A stretch of 14,371 nucleotides of DNA from JAEXNA01 sp050486105 (GCA_050486105.1 JBJHCR010000160.1:1-14371), one strand, 5' to 3'; positions 1 to 8,139 are shown, numbered from the stretch's first letter. Made by a program: numbers and translations. Notes: generated from the sequence alone by a model not told the origin.

Positions 1-30
1 GGTGAATAAGAGTGGCAACAGAGGTGACCA

Positions 31-1020
31 ATGACTGAAGTTTTGACAGAACCTGGCCTAAGCGATCTTCAGGCGCAACAGACCTGTGAGACACTCGAGC
101 GACTGCAGGACGAGATCCAGAAAGTGATCGTCGGCCAAAGGTACGTGATTAGAAGAGTCCTTGTGGGGCTCTTGGCTCGAGGACATATCCTCTTGGAAGG
201 GGTCCCAGGGCTGGCCAAGACCCTGACCCTCAAAACCCTGGCCGACACCCTCGAAGCGACCTTCCATCGGATCCAATTCACCCCGGACCTCCTTCCTGCA
301 GACCTCACAGGAACCACTATCTATAATCCCGGAAGTGGTGAGTTCACTGTAAAAAAAGGCCCTCTATTCGCGAATTTGGTGCTGGCAGACGAGGTCAACC
401 GGGCCCCGGCAAAGGTTCAAAGCGCACTTTTGGAAGCCATGGAGGAGCAACAGATCACCATTTCCGAGGAAACCTTGGCTTTACCTCAACCCTTTCTGGT
501 CATGGCGACCCAAAATCCCATCGAGCAAGAGGGGACCTACCCGTTACCCGAGGCCCAGGTGGATCGCTTCATGCTGAAGGTCCACATGGGTTTTCCGGAG
601 CGTTCCGAAGAGTCGGCCATAATCGACCGCATGACCGCCCCCGACCCCCCAGAGGTTCGGGCTATCCTCAAACCTCAGCAACTTCTCGACCTCCAAAACC
701 TGCTTCCCCTGGTCTATCTCGATGAACGCGTCAAAGGGTATATCCTGGACCTGATTTTCGCCACGCGACAGCCTCAAAAACTTGGACTCGGCCAGGCGAT
801 CGAATCGGGAGTCTCTCCCCGGGCCTCCCTGGCCATGGTCAAGGGGGCCCGAGCTCACGCGCTTCTGGAAGGACGTCCGTTCGTCACCCCTGACGACGTC
901 AAAGCCGTGGTCTACGAAGTCTTCCGCCACCGATTGGTCTTGAGCTACGAAGCCCTAGCCGAAGGGAAGAGCCCAGACCAGGTCATCGAAACCATCCTGG
1001 CTAAGGTTGAGGTCCCCTAG
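31..1020 (+). CDS. moxR: MoxR-family AAA+ ATPase
   Basis: A 329-residue cytosolic AAA+ ATPase of the MoxR family, which is thought to act as a chaperone or remodeller for vWA-domain partners. Walker A is GVPGLAKT (57-64), Walker B is LVLADEVNR (116-124), sensor 1 is ATQNP (159-163), the VDRF segment (177-180) holds an arginine typical of the inter-subunit finger, and SPRAS (262-266) is the sensor 2 region. Length and motif order are normal and nothing is missing. The ATG at 31 follows GAGGTGA (21-27) at good spacing. The next gene, a DUF58 protein, begins 7 bases after the stop, and the order moxR-DUF58-vWA genes is the classical Bat arrangement. The family call is certain; the exact client cannot be told from sequence. 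The operon may start left of the window, because an in-frame TAA at 7-9 could end an upstream gene. Confidence 0.96.
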   Translation: MTEVLTEPGLSDLQAQQTCETLERLQDEIQKVIVGQRYVIRRVLVGLLARGHILLEGVPGLAKTLTLKTLADTLEATFHRIQFTPDLLPADLTGTTIYNPGSGEFTVKKGPLFANLVLADEVNRAPAKVQSALLEAMEEQQITISEETLALPQPFLVMATQNPIEQEGTYPLPEAQVDRFMLKVHMGFPERSEESAIIDRMTAPDPPEVRAILKPQQLLDLQNLLPLVYLDERVKGYILDLIFATRQPQKLGLGQAIESGVSPRASLAMVKGARAHALLEGRPFVTPDDVKAVVYEVFRHRLVLSYEALAEGKSPDQVIETILAKVEVP

Positions 1021-1027
1021 ATAAGAT

Positions 1028-2011
1028 ATGTGGAGAGCCCTTTCCACAAAGCCTTCAGACAAGCCCGATGTGCTCCCCCAAGAGGCTGAGCTCTCGGGAC
1101 GTATCCAGCGTCTGGAGCTTAAGGCCAAACGTCTGGCCGCTCAGCACCTCCTTGGACGTTACCGCAGTCGCTTCCGGGGTCGCGGTCTGGAGTTCCGCGA
1201 TTTTCGCGAGTATGTGGCCGGAGACGACGTCCGCACCATCGATTGGAACGTCACCGCGAGGTTCGGTAGGCCGTTTGTGCGCAACTCCGAGGAAGAGCGC
1301 GAGTTGCATGTGGTCCTGGTGGTAGACTTAGCCCCTTCTCAACTTTTCGGAAGCGGGCAACAGACCAAGGCCGAGTTGTCCAGGGAACTCGCCGGACTCC
1401 TGGCTCTGACCGCCCTGCGCAGCGGAGACCGAGTTGGCCTCTTGGAACTAGGGCATGAAAGCCAATCCCCAAAGTTCCTGGCGCCAGGAAAAGGTCGGCA
1501 TCAGAAGAGGCGAATACTACAAACCCTCTGGTCCAGGGAAAGTCCGTCTCCGGGTCCAACCCAACTGGCAGCAGCTCTGGAGGATCTTCTTTTATGGCTC
1601 CCCAGGCGCAGTTTTATTTTTCTGGTTTCGGACTTTCTACGACCGGAAATTCTGCGGTTCCATCCTAGTAAGGCCTCAGATGAACTGGAGGAAGAGCGTC
1701 TGTTGTCGAGTCTTCGACAACTGTCCTACCGCCACGAAACGGTGGCCCTACGCATCTTCGACCGAAGAGAGCGCCAAATTCCCAAAGCTGGAAACGTGCT
1801 TCTTCACGACCTGGAAGATGGTCGAACGGTGCGTCTCAACACCAATCATTCCGATTGGCAACGAGCCTTTCAACAACATTGGAGTGAGTGGGACCTGCGT
1901 TTCGAGAACCTCATGAAACGAGCTCGTTGGGACAGCCAGGACTTTCAGACAGACGTGGACCCGGTGCCCCAGCTTTCAGCTTTTCTAGATCTCAGGAGAA
2001 AGCGCCGATGA
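1028..2011 (+). CDS. DUF58 domain protein
   Basis: A 327-residue protein with the DUF58 hallmark at about 51-78: the segment around GLEFRDFREYVAGDD followed by IDWN and TAR. Downstream lies a vWA-like fold beginning at VVLVVD (95-100). The metal-site motif reads D100-L-A102-P-S104, so the first serine of the usual DxSxS is alanine; an SDF motif follows at 201-203. DUF58 proteins usually sit beside MoxR and are presumed partners of the ATPase. No signal peptide or membrane segment is visible, so this is a short cytosolic version. The gene starts 7 bases after moxR with only a weak ribosome binding site, which suggests translational coupling. Its stop overlaps the next start as ATGA (2008-2011). 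The family is certain; the molecular role is inferred from neighbours. Confidence 0.93.
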   Translation: MWRALSTKPSDKPDVLPQEAELSGRIQRLELKAKRLAAQHLLGRYRSRFRGRGLEFRDFREYVAGDDVRTIDWNVTARFGRPFVRNSEEERELHVVLVVDLAPSQLFGSGQQTKAELSRELAGLLALTALRSGDRVGLLELGHESQSPKFLAPGKGRHQKRRILQTLWSRESPSPGPTQLAAALEDLLLWLPRRSFIFLVSDFLRPEILRFHPSKASDELEEERLLSSLRQLSYRHETVALRIFDRRERQIPKAGNVLLHDLEDGRTVRLNTNHSDWQRAFQQHWSEWDLRFENLMKRARWDSQDFQTDVDPVPQLSAFLDLRRKRR

Positions 2012-2934
2012 AGACCTGCAGTCTCAAGTTCCTGTTGCTGCTCCTTTTTTTCACCACCTTCCCTTGGGGGTCGGCCTTGGCCTCAGTGGACTTTAGTGCG
2101 GAAACGGCCTTGGAACCCTCAGCCGACCCCATCCCCTTCGGCAAACCTCTAACCTTAGTAGTCAAACTCCGTTGGAGCAGCGCTCGGGGAGCCTTGACCC
2201 CTCCTAAGCCTGAGGAGTTGGAGCTTCCAGATTTCACCGTCATCGATCGCTTTCAAACTGCAGTCGAGCATCTACCCCCAGGCACTGCAGGGGTCGATTA
2301 TCATCTTATCTTCACTCGGTTCGAGCCCGGGGAGTTCAAGGTCGGACCGATTCCTATCAAGGTGGCGGGGACCACGGTAACGGCACCAGCTTGCACCATT
2401 GTGCTCTTGGGCGCGGAAGTTCTCGAAGGGGATGATCCAGAAGAAATCCGGGGGGCCAAACCGCCGGCCGAACTCTCCACCGAGAATTTCTGGCTTCGCC
2501 TCCTAAGCCTGCTCCTCGGCCTCTTAGCCCTACTGCTCATGTTGTGGTACCTGGTTTCAAAATTCGGTCTACTCGACCGTTTTCTGTCTCCGAATCGCAG
2601 AACTAGACGCTCTTTGAAGTCCCTAGAGCGAGACTTTCTCAAAGGGCAACTCACCGACGTAGCGGTGGTGGTCCGATTGGTGGACTTGTTGCGTGATTAC
2701 CTCGAAAGGCAATTTTTCATTCCAGCAAAAACCGCCACTAGCTCCGAGCTGATTCGTCAGGTCGAGGCCGAGGCATCCTGCAGAAGTTGGCAGCCGTTCA
2801 CCAGCCAACTCTTGGACTACGGGGATCAGGTCAAGTTTGCTCAACGCGGCGTATCTTCAAAGACCGTCCAAAGATTGCTCAACGAATTCGGAGATAACCT
2901 CAACAAGACAGGCCCGAAGGAGGACAAACATTGA
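2008..2934 (+). CDS. Membrane protein, BatD-like ectodomain and DUF4381-like cytosolic tail
   Basis: A predicted 308-residue envelope protein. The ATG at 2008 is preferred over an upstream in-frame start at 1888 because it follows AGGAGA (1994-1999), forms an ATGA overlap with the DUF58 stop, and begins a good signal peptide (MKTCSLKFLLLLLFF, cleavage near residues 23-26). Residues about 27-155 look like a beta-sandwich ectodomain of the kind found in BatD, with the phrase FEPGEFKVGPIPI (105-117). One membrane segment spans about 162-184. The cytosolic tail (about 195-300) has the pattern of DUF4381-like proteins found in Bat operons, including LLRDYLERQF and TSSELIR. I infer that it helps assemble or anchor the vWA proteins encoded next. 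The ectodomain assignment is by resemblance and the tail family is less sure. A run of seven T (2045-2051) lies in the signal-peptide codons. Confidence 0.8.
   Translation: MKTCSLKFLLLLLFFTTFPWGSALASVDFSAETALEPSADPIPFGKPLTLVVKLRWSSARGALTPPKPEELELPDFTVIDRFQTAVEHLPPGTAGVDYHLIFTRFEPGEFKVGPIPIKVAGTTVTAPACTIVLLGAEVLEGDDPEEIRGAKPPAELSTENFWLRLLSLLLGLLALLLMLWYLVSKFGLLDRFLSPNRRTRRSLKSLERDFLKGQLTDVAVVVRLVDLLRDYLERQFFIPAKTATSSELIRQVEAEASCRSWQPFTSQLLDYGDQVKFAQRGVSSKTVQRLLNEFGDNLNKTGPKEDKH
2917..2924 (+). promoter_or_regulatory. Strong ribosome binding site for the TTG start of batA
   Basis: AAGGAGGA lies 6 bases before the TTG at 2931. This near-perfect site is what decides the non-ATG start. The TTG overlaps the preceding stop (TTGA, 2931-2934), and the frame begins directly with the N-terminal membrane segment expected of BatA. 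Confidence 0.85.
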
Positions 2935-3881
2935 GGCTCCTATGGCCGGAAGCCTTCTTGGCTCTACCCTTGCTGCTGGCGTTTTCCTGGTGGGCCAGCA
3001 AAGGGCGGGCAGCTTCCCGAGCAAGCCTGGGATATTCAAATCTGGCTCTATTGGAATGGTCCACATCGGTGACCCCGCTGAGACTGGCTCACCGGCCTCC
3101 GATGCTCCACCTGCTTTTCTGGCTTTGCTTACTGCTTGCTTTGGCTCGTCCCCAGATGAGTCTCGGAGAAAAGCCCCAGGTCAAGGAAGGCATCGACATC
3201 ATAATGTGTCTTGACACTTCCACCAGTATGAATGCCCAGGACATTCTGCCAAATCGGTTTGAAGTTGCCAAGCAGGTCAGCAAAATTTTCGTGGAAGCCC
3301 GACCTGATGACCGCATCGGCCTGGTGGTCTACGCCAGCATCGCTTTGACTCAGTGTCCGCTAACCAGCGATCACGCCACCCTCCTAACACTGCTGGACCA
3401 CACCTATCCGGGGATGACACGACGGGACGGAACCGCCATAGGGAACGCACTTGCAACCTCGGTCAACCGCCTCAAGGACCTTCCCGGGGAATCAAAGGTT
3501 ATCGTTCTCCTAACCGATGGGATCAATAACGCCGGCGAGATCGAGCCGTTGCAAGCTGCGGAACTGGCCGCTCACTACGGAATCCGAATCCACGCCATCG
3601 GCATGGGCTCCGAGAGAGACTTCTCAAGCATCATGGGAGACTTCGGGATCGATATGGAGAGTCTTCGAGCCATCGCCCGGACAACGGGAGAGAAAGCCTA
3701 TAAAGCCACCAACGCCGCCGCTCTCGAGGAAGTATACCGAGACATCGACAAGCTGGAGAGAACCGAAAGGGAAGAGCAACCCGAGCTCCTTTATCGTGAA
3801 CTGATGCTGCTTCCGGCATCCCTTGCCTTGATTCTCCTGACCATCATGGCCTATCGCCGACTACGAGGAGAGGAGTTTTAG
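2931..3881 (+). CDS. batA: BatA-like vWA membrane protein
   Basis: A 316-residue inner-membrane protein with a von Willebrand factor A domain. Membrane segments lie at about 5-21, 57-73 and near the C-terminus (about 289-307), flanking a periplasmic vWA domain. The metal-ion-dependent adhesion site is complete: D95-T-S97-T-S99, T168 in RRDGTAIG, and D196 in LLTDG. The ARPQ segment before the vWA domain (72-75) is typical of BatA/BatB proteins. The start is TTG at 2931, overlapping the previous stop and preceded by AAGGAGGA. The next gene encodes a second vWA protein and starts 4 bases after this stop, so the two are probably partners. BatA is thought to work with MoxR in the envelope. The BatA/BatB naming rests on order and architecture. 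Confidence 0.93.
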   Translation: MRLLWPEAFLALPLLLAFSWWASKGRAASRASLGYSNLALLEWSTSVTPLRLAHRPPMLHLLFWLCLLLALARPQMSLGEKPQVKEGIDIIMCLDTSTSMNAQDILPNRFEVAKQVSKIFVEARPDDRIGLVVYASIALTQCPLTSDHATLLTLLDHTYPGMTRRDGTAIGNALATSVNRLKDLPGESKVIVLLTDGINNAGEIEPLQAAELAAHYGIRIHAIGMGSERDFSSIMGDFGIDMESLRAIARTTGEKAYKATNAAALEEVYRDIDKLERTEREEQPELLYRELMLLPASLALILLTIMAYRRLRGEEF

Positions 3882-3885
3882 ACTT

Positions 3886-4917
3886 ATGCCTAGCCTCGAT
3901 TTGGGAGACCTGCACTGGGCTGAACCTTGGGCGTTCATAGCGGTGGTAGCGGTCCTTCTGATGCCGATCATGAGTCAGGTCGTATCGCCCGGCAAGACGG
4001 AAACGGTCGAAGATGCCTTTGTATCCGTGCGAATGCGCAGTCTGCTCGGCGGCACCACCAACCCTACCTTCGGAAGCCAAGGTGCAAGCCAGACTTTTCT
4101 CTGGCTTAGCGCCCTGGCCCTTGCCTTGGCTTTGGCGCGTCCACAATGGGGAGTCTTGGAGGGGCGCAGCAGTCAAAGCGGATTAGAGATCGTCATCGCC
4201 ATGGATCTCTCGGCCTCTATGCGCGCCCAGGATCTGCATCCTTCTCGACTGGAAAACGCCCGCCGAGAATTGGCCTTTCTGATAGACAGTCTGCACGGCC
4301 ACCGGGTTGGCTTGGTGGGGTTTGCCGGAACAGCCTTCTTGTTCTGCCCCTTGACATTGGACAACGATGCCTTGGACATTTTCCTCGATGAAATGAAGAT
4401 TGAAGCCATTCCCGTGCCAGGAACCGCCATCGGTGATGCCATCAGAGTATCCCTTTCGGCCTTCCAGACCAACGAGGACGAGCCTCCCGCAGGCCGAGTC
4501 ATCCTCCTGTTGACCGATGGCGAAGATCATGCCAGTAAGCCCTTGCAGGCCGCAGAGGAGGCCAAGGCTGCCGGGGTCATCATTGACACCGTCGGTATCG
4601 GAACTAAGGACGGAGCGACGGTACCCGATGAAATTGGTCGATCCCTTAGAGACGACCGAGGAGAGGTCGTGGTCTCTCGCATGGATGGACAACTCTTGGA
4701 TGAGATCGCTCAATTGACGGGAGGGGTTTCCCTGAAGATGGATGGACAGACCGACGGATTGGGTTCCTACGTTGATCTCCTGAACAGACGGGAAAAGCGC
4801 CTATTGGGAACCAGCACTGAAACTAAGAGGCAAGAGCGGTTTCAGCTTTTTCTTGGTCTGGCTGGATTCTTCTTTTTGGTGAGTCTCTTGCTCGACGAAC
4901 GGAGGAAAAGGCTATGA
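3886..4917 (+). CDS. batB: BatB-like vWA membrane protein
   Basis: A 343-residue inner-membrane vWA protein, the second of the pair. Membrane segments lie at about 13-30, 70-85 and 320-336. The vWA domain has an intact metal site: D107-L-S109-A-S111, T180 in PVPGTAIG, and D211 in LLTDGEDH. The ARPQWG segment (84-89) before the domain is shared with its neighbour and typical of the family. The ATG at 3886 follows AGGAG (3871-3875) with a 10-base spacer. The stop overlaps the next start as ATGA (4914-4917). Residues about 225-265 carry the DTVGIGT and VPDEIG segments seen in BatB and related vWA-TPR proteins. It is likely to sit in a membrane complex with BatA and the TPR protein encoded next. 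Confidence 0.93.
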   Translation: MPSLDLGDLHWAEPWAFIAVVAVLLMPIMSQVVSPGKTETVEDAFVSVRMRSLLGGTTNPTFGSQGASQTFLWLSALALALALARPQWGVLEGRSSQSGLEIVIAMDLSASMRAQDLHPSRLENARRELAFLIDSLHGHRVGLVGFAGTAFLFCPLTLDNDALDIFLDEMKIEAIPVPGTAIGDAIRVSLSAFQTNEDEPPAGRVILLLTDGEDHASKPLQAAEEAKAAGVIIDTVGIGTKDGATVPDEIGRSLRDDRGEVVVSRMDGQLLDEIAQLTGGVSLKMDGQTDGLGSYVDLLNRREKRLLGTSTETKRQERFQLFLGLAGFFFLVSLLLDERRKRL

Positions 4918-5747
4918 GCTTCCTGCGGCTCATTTTTTTTGTGGGGGGGCTGAGCTTTGTCTTGGGCGTCACTTGCCTGCCAGCGGCCGCCGTGTCCCCT
5001 TGGCAGGCCCACGAGCTGGCCAAAGCTGCCACCGATCAAGCTTGGTCCCAAGTGGAGCAAATTGGAACTCAGCTCTTAGAGCAGCCCCAGCCACCACGAG
5101 TCGAGGCCCAATTGCGCTATAATCTGGGCTTGAGCCTTTTTCATCAGGACCGCTTCGAAGAGGCTCTCCCGCACTTCGAGGAACTGTCCCAGGCAGACAT
5201 CGACCGCGAGCTTAAAGCCCGCTCTAACTACAATCTGGGAAACACCCACTTTCGCCTGGAGCAATTCGACGAGGCTATGGGCGCCTATCAGCAAGCCCTA
5301 CTGCTCAACCCCGATGACGACGACGCCCGCTACAACATCGAAGTGCTTCTTCGACGTCAGGAAGATCCCGAAAACCAAGACCAGGATCAGGATCAGGATC
5401 AGGATTCTGGAGAGTCCGAAGATGACGATCAGCACAACGATGACGAAAACGAGTCCGAAGAGAGCGACGAAGGCGAACAGGAACAAGAGGACTCAACGGA
5501 TCCTGATGAGGGCGACTCCGAGGAACAGCAAGGCGACCCTTCCGAAGGTGGAGAAGGCGGCGAAAACACTGAGGAATCGAGCAGCCAGAATCAGAGCACT
5601 CAACCCTCGGAAGAGGAACGCCAGGCTGCCGAGGAGGAGTTGGAACGGGCTCGTCTGCTCGAGTATTTTCGGCAACAAGAGCGGGACGGCCGCCCACCCA
5701 TGGTGTCGGCTCCTCAGCCGCTTCCTCCGGGAGGGAAAGCGTGGTAA
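4914..5747 (+). CDS. batC: BatC-like TPR protein with acidic tail
   Basis: A 277-residue exported or membrane-anchored TPR protein. The N-terminus is a signal peptide (about 1-26, with a cysteine at 21 that lacks a convincing lipobox). Two tetratricopeptide repeats fall at about 67-94 (RYNLGLSLF) and 103-136 (SNYNLGNTHF, ending in LLLNPDD). Residues about 150-225 are a low-complexity stretch rich in D, E, Q and S, including five QD pairs. A basic/helical C-terminal segment follows (RARLLEYFRQQERDGRPP, about 245-262) and resembles the conserved end of BatC proteins. The ATG at 4914 overlaps the preceding stop and follows GGAGG (4901-4905). The signal-peptide codons contain runs of eight T (4933-4940) and seven G (4943-4949). 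TPRs probably dock partners; the role of the acidic stretch is unknown. Confidence 0.88.
   Translation: MSFLRLIFFVGGLSFVLGVTCLPAAAVSPWQAHELAKAATDQAWSQVEQIGTQLLEQPQPPRVEAQLRYNLGLSLFHQDRFEEALPHFEELSQADIDRELKARSNYNLGNTHFRLEQFDEAMGAYQQALLLNPDDDDARYNIEVLLRRQEDPENQDQDQDQDQDSGESEDDDQHNDDENESEESDEGEQEQEDSTDPDEGDSEEQQGDPSEGGEGGENTEESSSQNQSTQPSEEERQAAEEELERARLLEYFRQQERDGRPPMVSAPQPLPPGGKAW
5382..5405 (+). repeat. Tandem CAGGAT hexamer, 4 copies, inside batC
   Basis: Four perfect copies of CAGGAT encode alternating Gln-Asp in the acidic tract of the TPR protein. Being a multiple of three, gain or loss of copies would change the length of the tract without breaking the frame. Confidence 0.9.
5729..5734 (+). 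promoter_or_regulatory. Ribosome binding site for the GTG start of batD
   Basis: GGGAGG lies 6 bases before the GTG at 5741. The start sits inside the last codons of the preceding gene (7-base overlap) and opens straight into a signal peptide, so this site settles the choice of GTG. Confidence 0.75.
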
Positions 5748-7399
5748 GACTCATCCTACTGCTTCTTGTTTGCTTGGTCACTCCTGGGTGGGCCCAGCAC
5801 TCTGACCAGGATAAGGTCACTGTCACCCTCTCCACTGAGGCTATCGGCCTCGACGAAACCGCCATCTTGACAGTGCGGGTGTCCGGAATGTCGACCTCTA
5901 TTGACATCCCGGAACCGAGCAGTCGAGAGGGAGGCCTGCAATTCAACTTGGTTGGTCGCCGGATTTCCGCTTCCACCATCAACGGCCGCAGTAACAGTTC
6001 TACCGAGGTCGACTTCCAAATCGTGCCTTTGCGCACCGGGCGGCATCTCATTGAGCCCTTAGAGGGCACCATATCGGGATTGCCCTTCCGCACCCCCAGC
6101 CTGCGCCTCGAGGTCACCGATGCTGTCGGAGCAACCCGTACTCGAACTCCCACTTCTTCCGGGCTGCTCAACTATCATCGCTTCCCACCGCAACCTCAGG
6201 AAGACGACGTCTTGCTAGAGGCCGAACTCAAACCGGAAACGGTGTACAAGCATCAATCCACGATTTACTCCCTTAGCCTATGGACCGCCGTTCGTCTGCT
6301 TTCTGATCCTCGCTATTCTCCCAGCAATCCCGTGGGCTTTCTGAGGGTTCCTTTCGAGCAGGAGAGCTTCCGCGACTATCGCTCTGGACGGCCTTATGCG
6401 GTGAGCCGAGTCGAGACGGCCTTCTTTCCCCTAAATGAAGGGACCTATGAATTCCCAGCGGTGGAAATGAGCGTAAACCTTGGGCTGATGGGCGGTCTCC
6501 GCACTTTGAACACCGGAGCCAAGACCCTAAAGGTCCTTCCCTTGCCTAGGGACGGTCGGCCGGAAAGCTTCACCGGAGCTGTGGGAGAACGCTTTGACAT
6601 CTCAGCTTTGCTCAAGGATACCCAGATCCGCTTAGGGCAGACCACGGAGCTCTCCATCTCGATCAAAGGCGACGGTCATCTCGATCTGGTACCTTATCCC
6701 CATTTGCCGGCTTGGGACAACCTGGAGAAAAAGCAGCGTTCCGGACCCTCCTCCACCAGCGGAGAAAGTGGGCTAGTCGAAAGTCGTCGCACCTACAATT
6801 TCCAGCTGAAACCACGGCAGCCCGGAATCTATCGACTCGATGGGATTGCCTTCTCGTATTTCCGTCCCTCAACCAAGAGATATGAAACGATCGCCATATC
6901 ACCCCTGGAGTTTGAGGTCCTACCCAGTGCGACACAAACCGCGGATCCGGTCCAGGAGGCAGACTCTTGGGACCTTCCGGATTCTCAACGTCCCAAATCC
7001 GAACTCGGGACTACTGTGCCATCGAAACCGACTGATTTGAGGCTGCTGCTGGCTCTCTCAGGGCTGCTCACCGGCTTGGTTGCTCTGTTCACTGTTCAGA
7101 AGCCGAACCTGAAGGTTGCCGGTCAGATTGCGGTGAGGTCTTGGCCCTGGGTAACCTTTCCTACTCTCGATCACGAGACTCTCGCCCGAGAGCTGACTTC
7201 GCTTGCGCCGCAAGAAGGACAGGGAAGGCGAGCCGACAGACTTCGAAGTCTCGGATGGCACCAGGAGGAGATTGCCGAGTTTGAAAGTCTCAAGCTTGAG
7301 GTGGACCGAGCCAGATATGGAGGCCCTCTCAGTGACTCGGACTTGAATCGACTCAACGAGCGCTGGCGTTCTCTCAACCGTCGGAGGAAAGGTTCATGA
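5741..7399 (+). CDS. batD: BatD-like protein
   Basis: A 552-residue exported membrane protein of the BatD (oxygen tolerance) family. A signal peptide covers about 1-18 (LILLLLVCLV, cleavage after WAQ). A long periplasmic region of beta-sandwich repeats follows; the GLQFNLVGRRISAS segment and the TYNFQLKPRQPGIYRL segment are typical of BatD. One membrane segment lies at about 432-451, with a cytosolic tail of about 100 residues (ARELTSLAP, then a helical end rich in R and K). The GTG at 5741 overlaps the batC stop by 7 bases and has GGGAGG upstream. The stop overlaps the next start as ATGA (7396-7399). Length is usual for the family. BatD is thought to display a large ectodomain next to the vWA pair, but its biochemical activity is not known. 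Confidence 0.92.
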   Translation: MVRLILLLLVCLVTPGWAQHSDQDKVTVTLSTEAIGLDETAILTVRVSGMSTSIDIPEPSSREGGLQFNLVGRRISASTINGRSNSSTEVDFQIVPLRTGRHLIEPLEGTISGLPFRTPSLRLEVTDAVGATRTRTPTSSGLLNYHRFPPQPQEDDVLLEAELKPETVYKHQSTIYSLSLWTAVRLLSDPRYSPSNPVGFLRVPFEQESFRDYRSGRPYAVSRVETAFFPLNEGTYEFPAVEMSVNLGLMGGLRTLNTGAKTLKVLPLPRDGRPESFTGAVGERFDISALLKDTQIRLGQTTELSISIKGDGHLDLVPYPHLPAWDNLEKKQRSGPSSTSGESGLVESRRTYNFQLKPRQPGIYRLDGIAFSYFRPSTKRYETIAISPLEFEVLPSATQTADPVQEADSWDLPDSQRPKSELGTTVPSKPTDLRLLLALSGLLTGLVALFTVQKPNLKVAGQIAVRSWPWVTFPTLDHETLARELTSLAPQEGQGRRADRLRSLGWHQEEIAEFESLKLEVDRARYGGPLSDSDLNRLNERWRSLNRRRKGS

Positions 7400-8139
7400 G
7401 CATGAGAGTGCTGCTCCTGGCTCTGGCCCTCTGGGCCACCTCAGCGAGTGCCTGGTCTAATCAAAGTGAGTTTGACCAAGGGGTCCAAGCCTTGCAAGAG
7501 GAGCAACCGGCGCTAGCGACGGACTTACTTGAACCGTTGCTCCTCCAAGGACTGCATACTTCCGGGGTGTACTATAATCTAGGAATAGCACACCGAGAGC
7601 TGGGCAAACTACCCCAGGCTCGTCTGGCTTTTGAGCGCGCCTTACTCGCTCGCCCAGCGGACCTCGCTACGCGTCGGCGCCTCCGAGAAGTGAAGGCCGA
7701 CCTGGATTCTCAGGTTCAGAATTTGGAGGTTCGAGGCACTCCCTGGTGGACCGATCACCACCTCGCGTTTTTGGCCTTGCTCCCGCTATTCTGTATAGTC
7801 CTGTGGTCTGCCCTGGCTCGATTTATCTTCCAACAGAAGCCCGAACACTCTCCAAAACCTGCCATCGTCGCCCTCTTTTGGTGGGCCATGATCTGCGGTA
7901 TCTGGCTGGTCACCACTCCTGCTCCATCGCGAGGGTTGGTGATGCTCGACGGGGTTTCTTTGCTCAACGATCCCATCGAGCTTCGACCCCTAATGCCACT
8001 TCCACCAGGACTGATGATTGAGCTGATGGACACGGACCGGCATTTGTGGCAAGTGCGACTAGGAACCGGCGAAACAGGTTGGATTCGAGCCGGCCAGATA
8101 GCTCCTCTGTACCCTCCTGAGCCTCCCTCCAGGATATGA
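7396..8139 (+). CDS. batE: BatE-like TPR and SH3-like membrane protein
   Basis: A 247-residue membrane protein that closes the operon. It has a signal peptide (1-19), a TPR unit at about 57-90 (YYNLGIAHRELGKLPQARLAF), two membrane segments (about 122-144 and 155-173), and a C-terminal bacterial SH3-like domain (about 178-237, with GVSLLNDP and WQVRLGTGETGWIRAGQI). TPR, two membrane helices and an SH3-like end is the BatE layout. The ATG at 7396 overlaps the batD stop and follows GGAGGA (7383-7388); the ATG at 7402 is an alternative start. The SH3-like domain probably faces the periplasm and may touch cell wall or partner proteins, but this is inference. Confidence 0.88.
   Translation: MSMRVLLLALALWATSASAWSNQSEFDQGVQALQEEQPALATDLLEPLLLQGLHTSGVYYNLGIAHRELGKLPQARLAFERALLARPADLATRRRLREVKADLDSQVQNLEVRGTPWWTDHHLAFLALLPLFCIVLWSALARFIFQQKPEHSPKPAIVALFWWAMICGIWLVTTPAPSRGLVMLDGVSLLNDPIELRPLMPLPPGLMIELMDTDRHLWQVRLGTGETGWIRAGQIAPLYPPEPPSRI

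Noticed and set aside
1..30. End of an upstream gene (GGT GAA TAA, 1-9)
   Set aside because: Only two codons are visible, too few to support a feature.
1888..2007. Upstream ATG at 1888 for the gene ending at 2934
   Set aside because: It would add 40 residues that overlap the DUF58 gene and hide the signal peptide; the ATG at 2008 has a ribosome binding site and a 4-base overlap.
5314..5805. Plus-strand open frame rich in Thr, Lys, Arg and Ile
   Set aside because: Out-of-frame reading of the acidic tract of batC; its repetitive RIRIRI stretch is only the CAGGAT repeat read in another frame.
5305..6171. Long minus-strand open frame (288 codons) opposite batC and batD
   Set aside because: It is antisense to two well-supported genes, has Arg/Pro/Ser-rich shadow composition and shows no domain; it arises from the biased codon use of the real genes.
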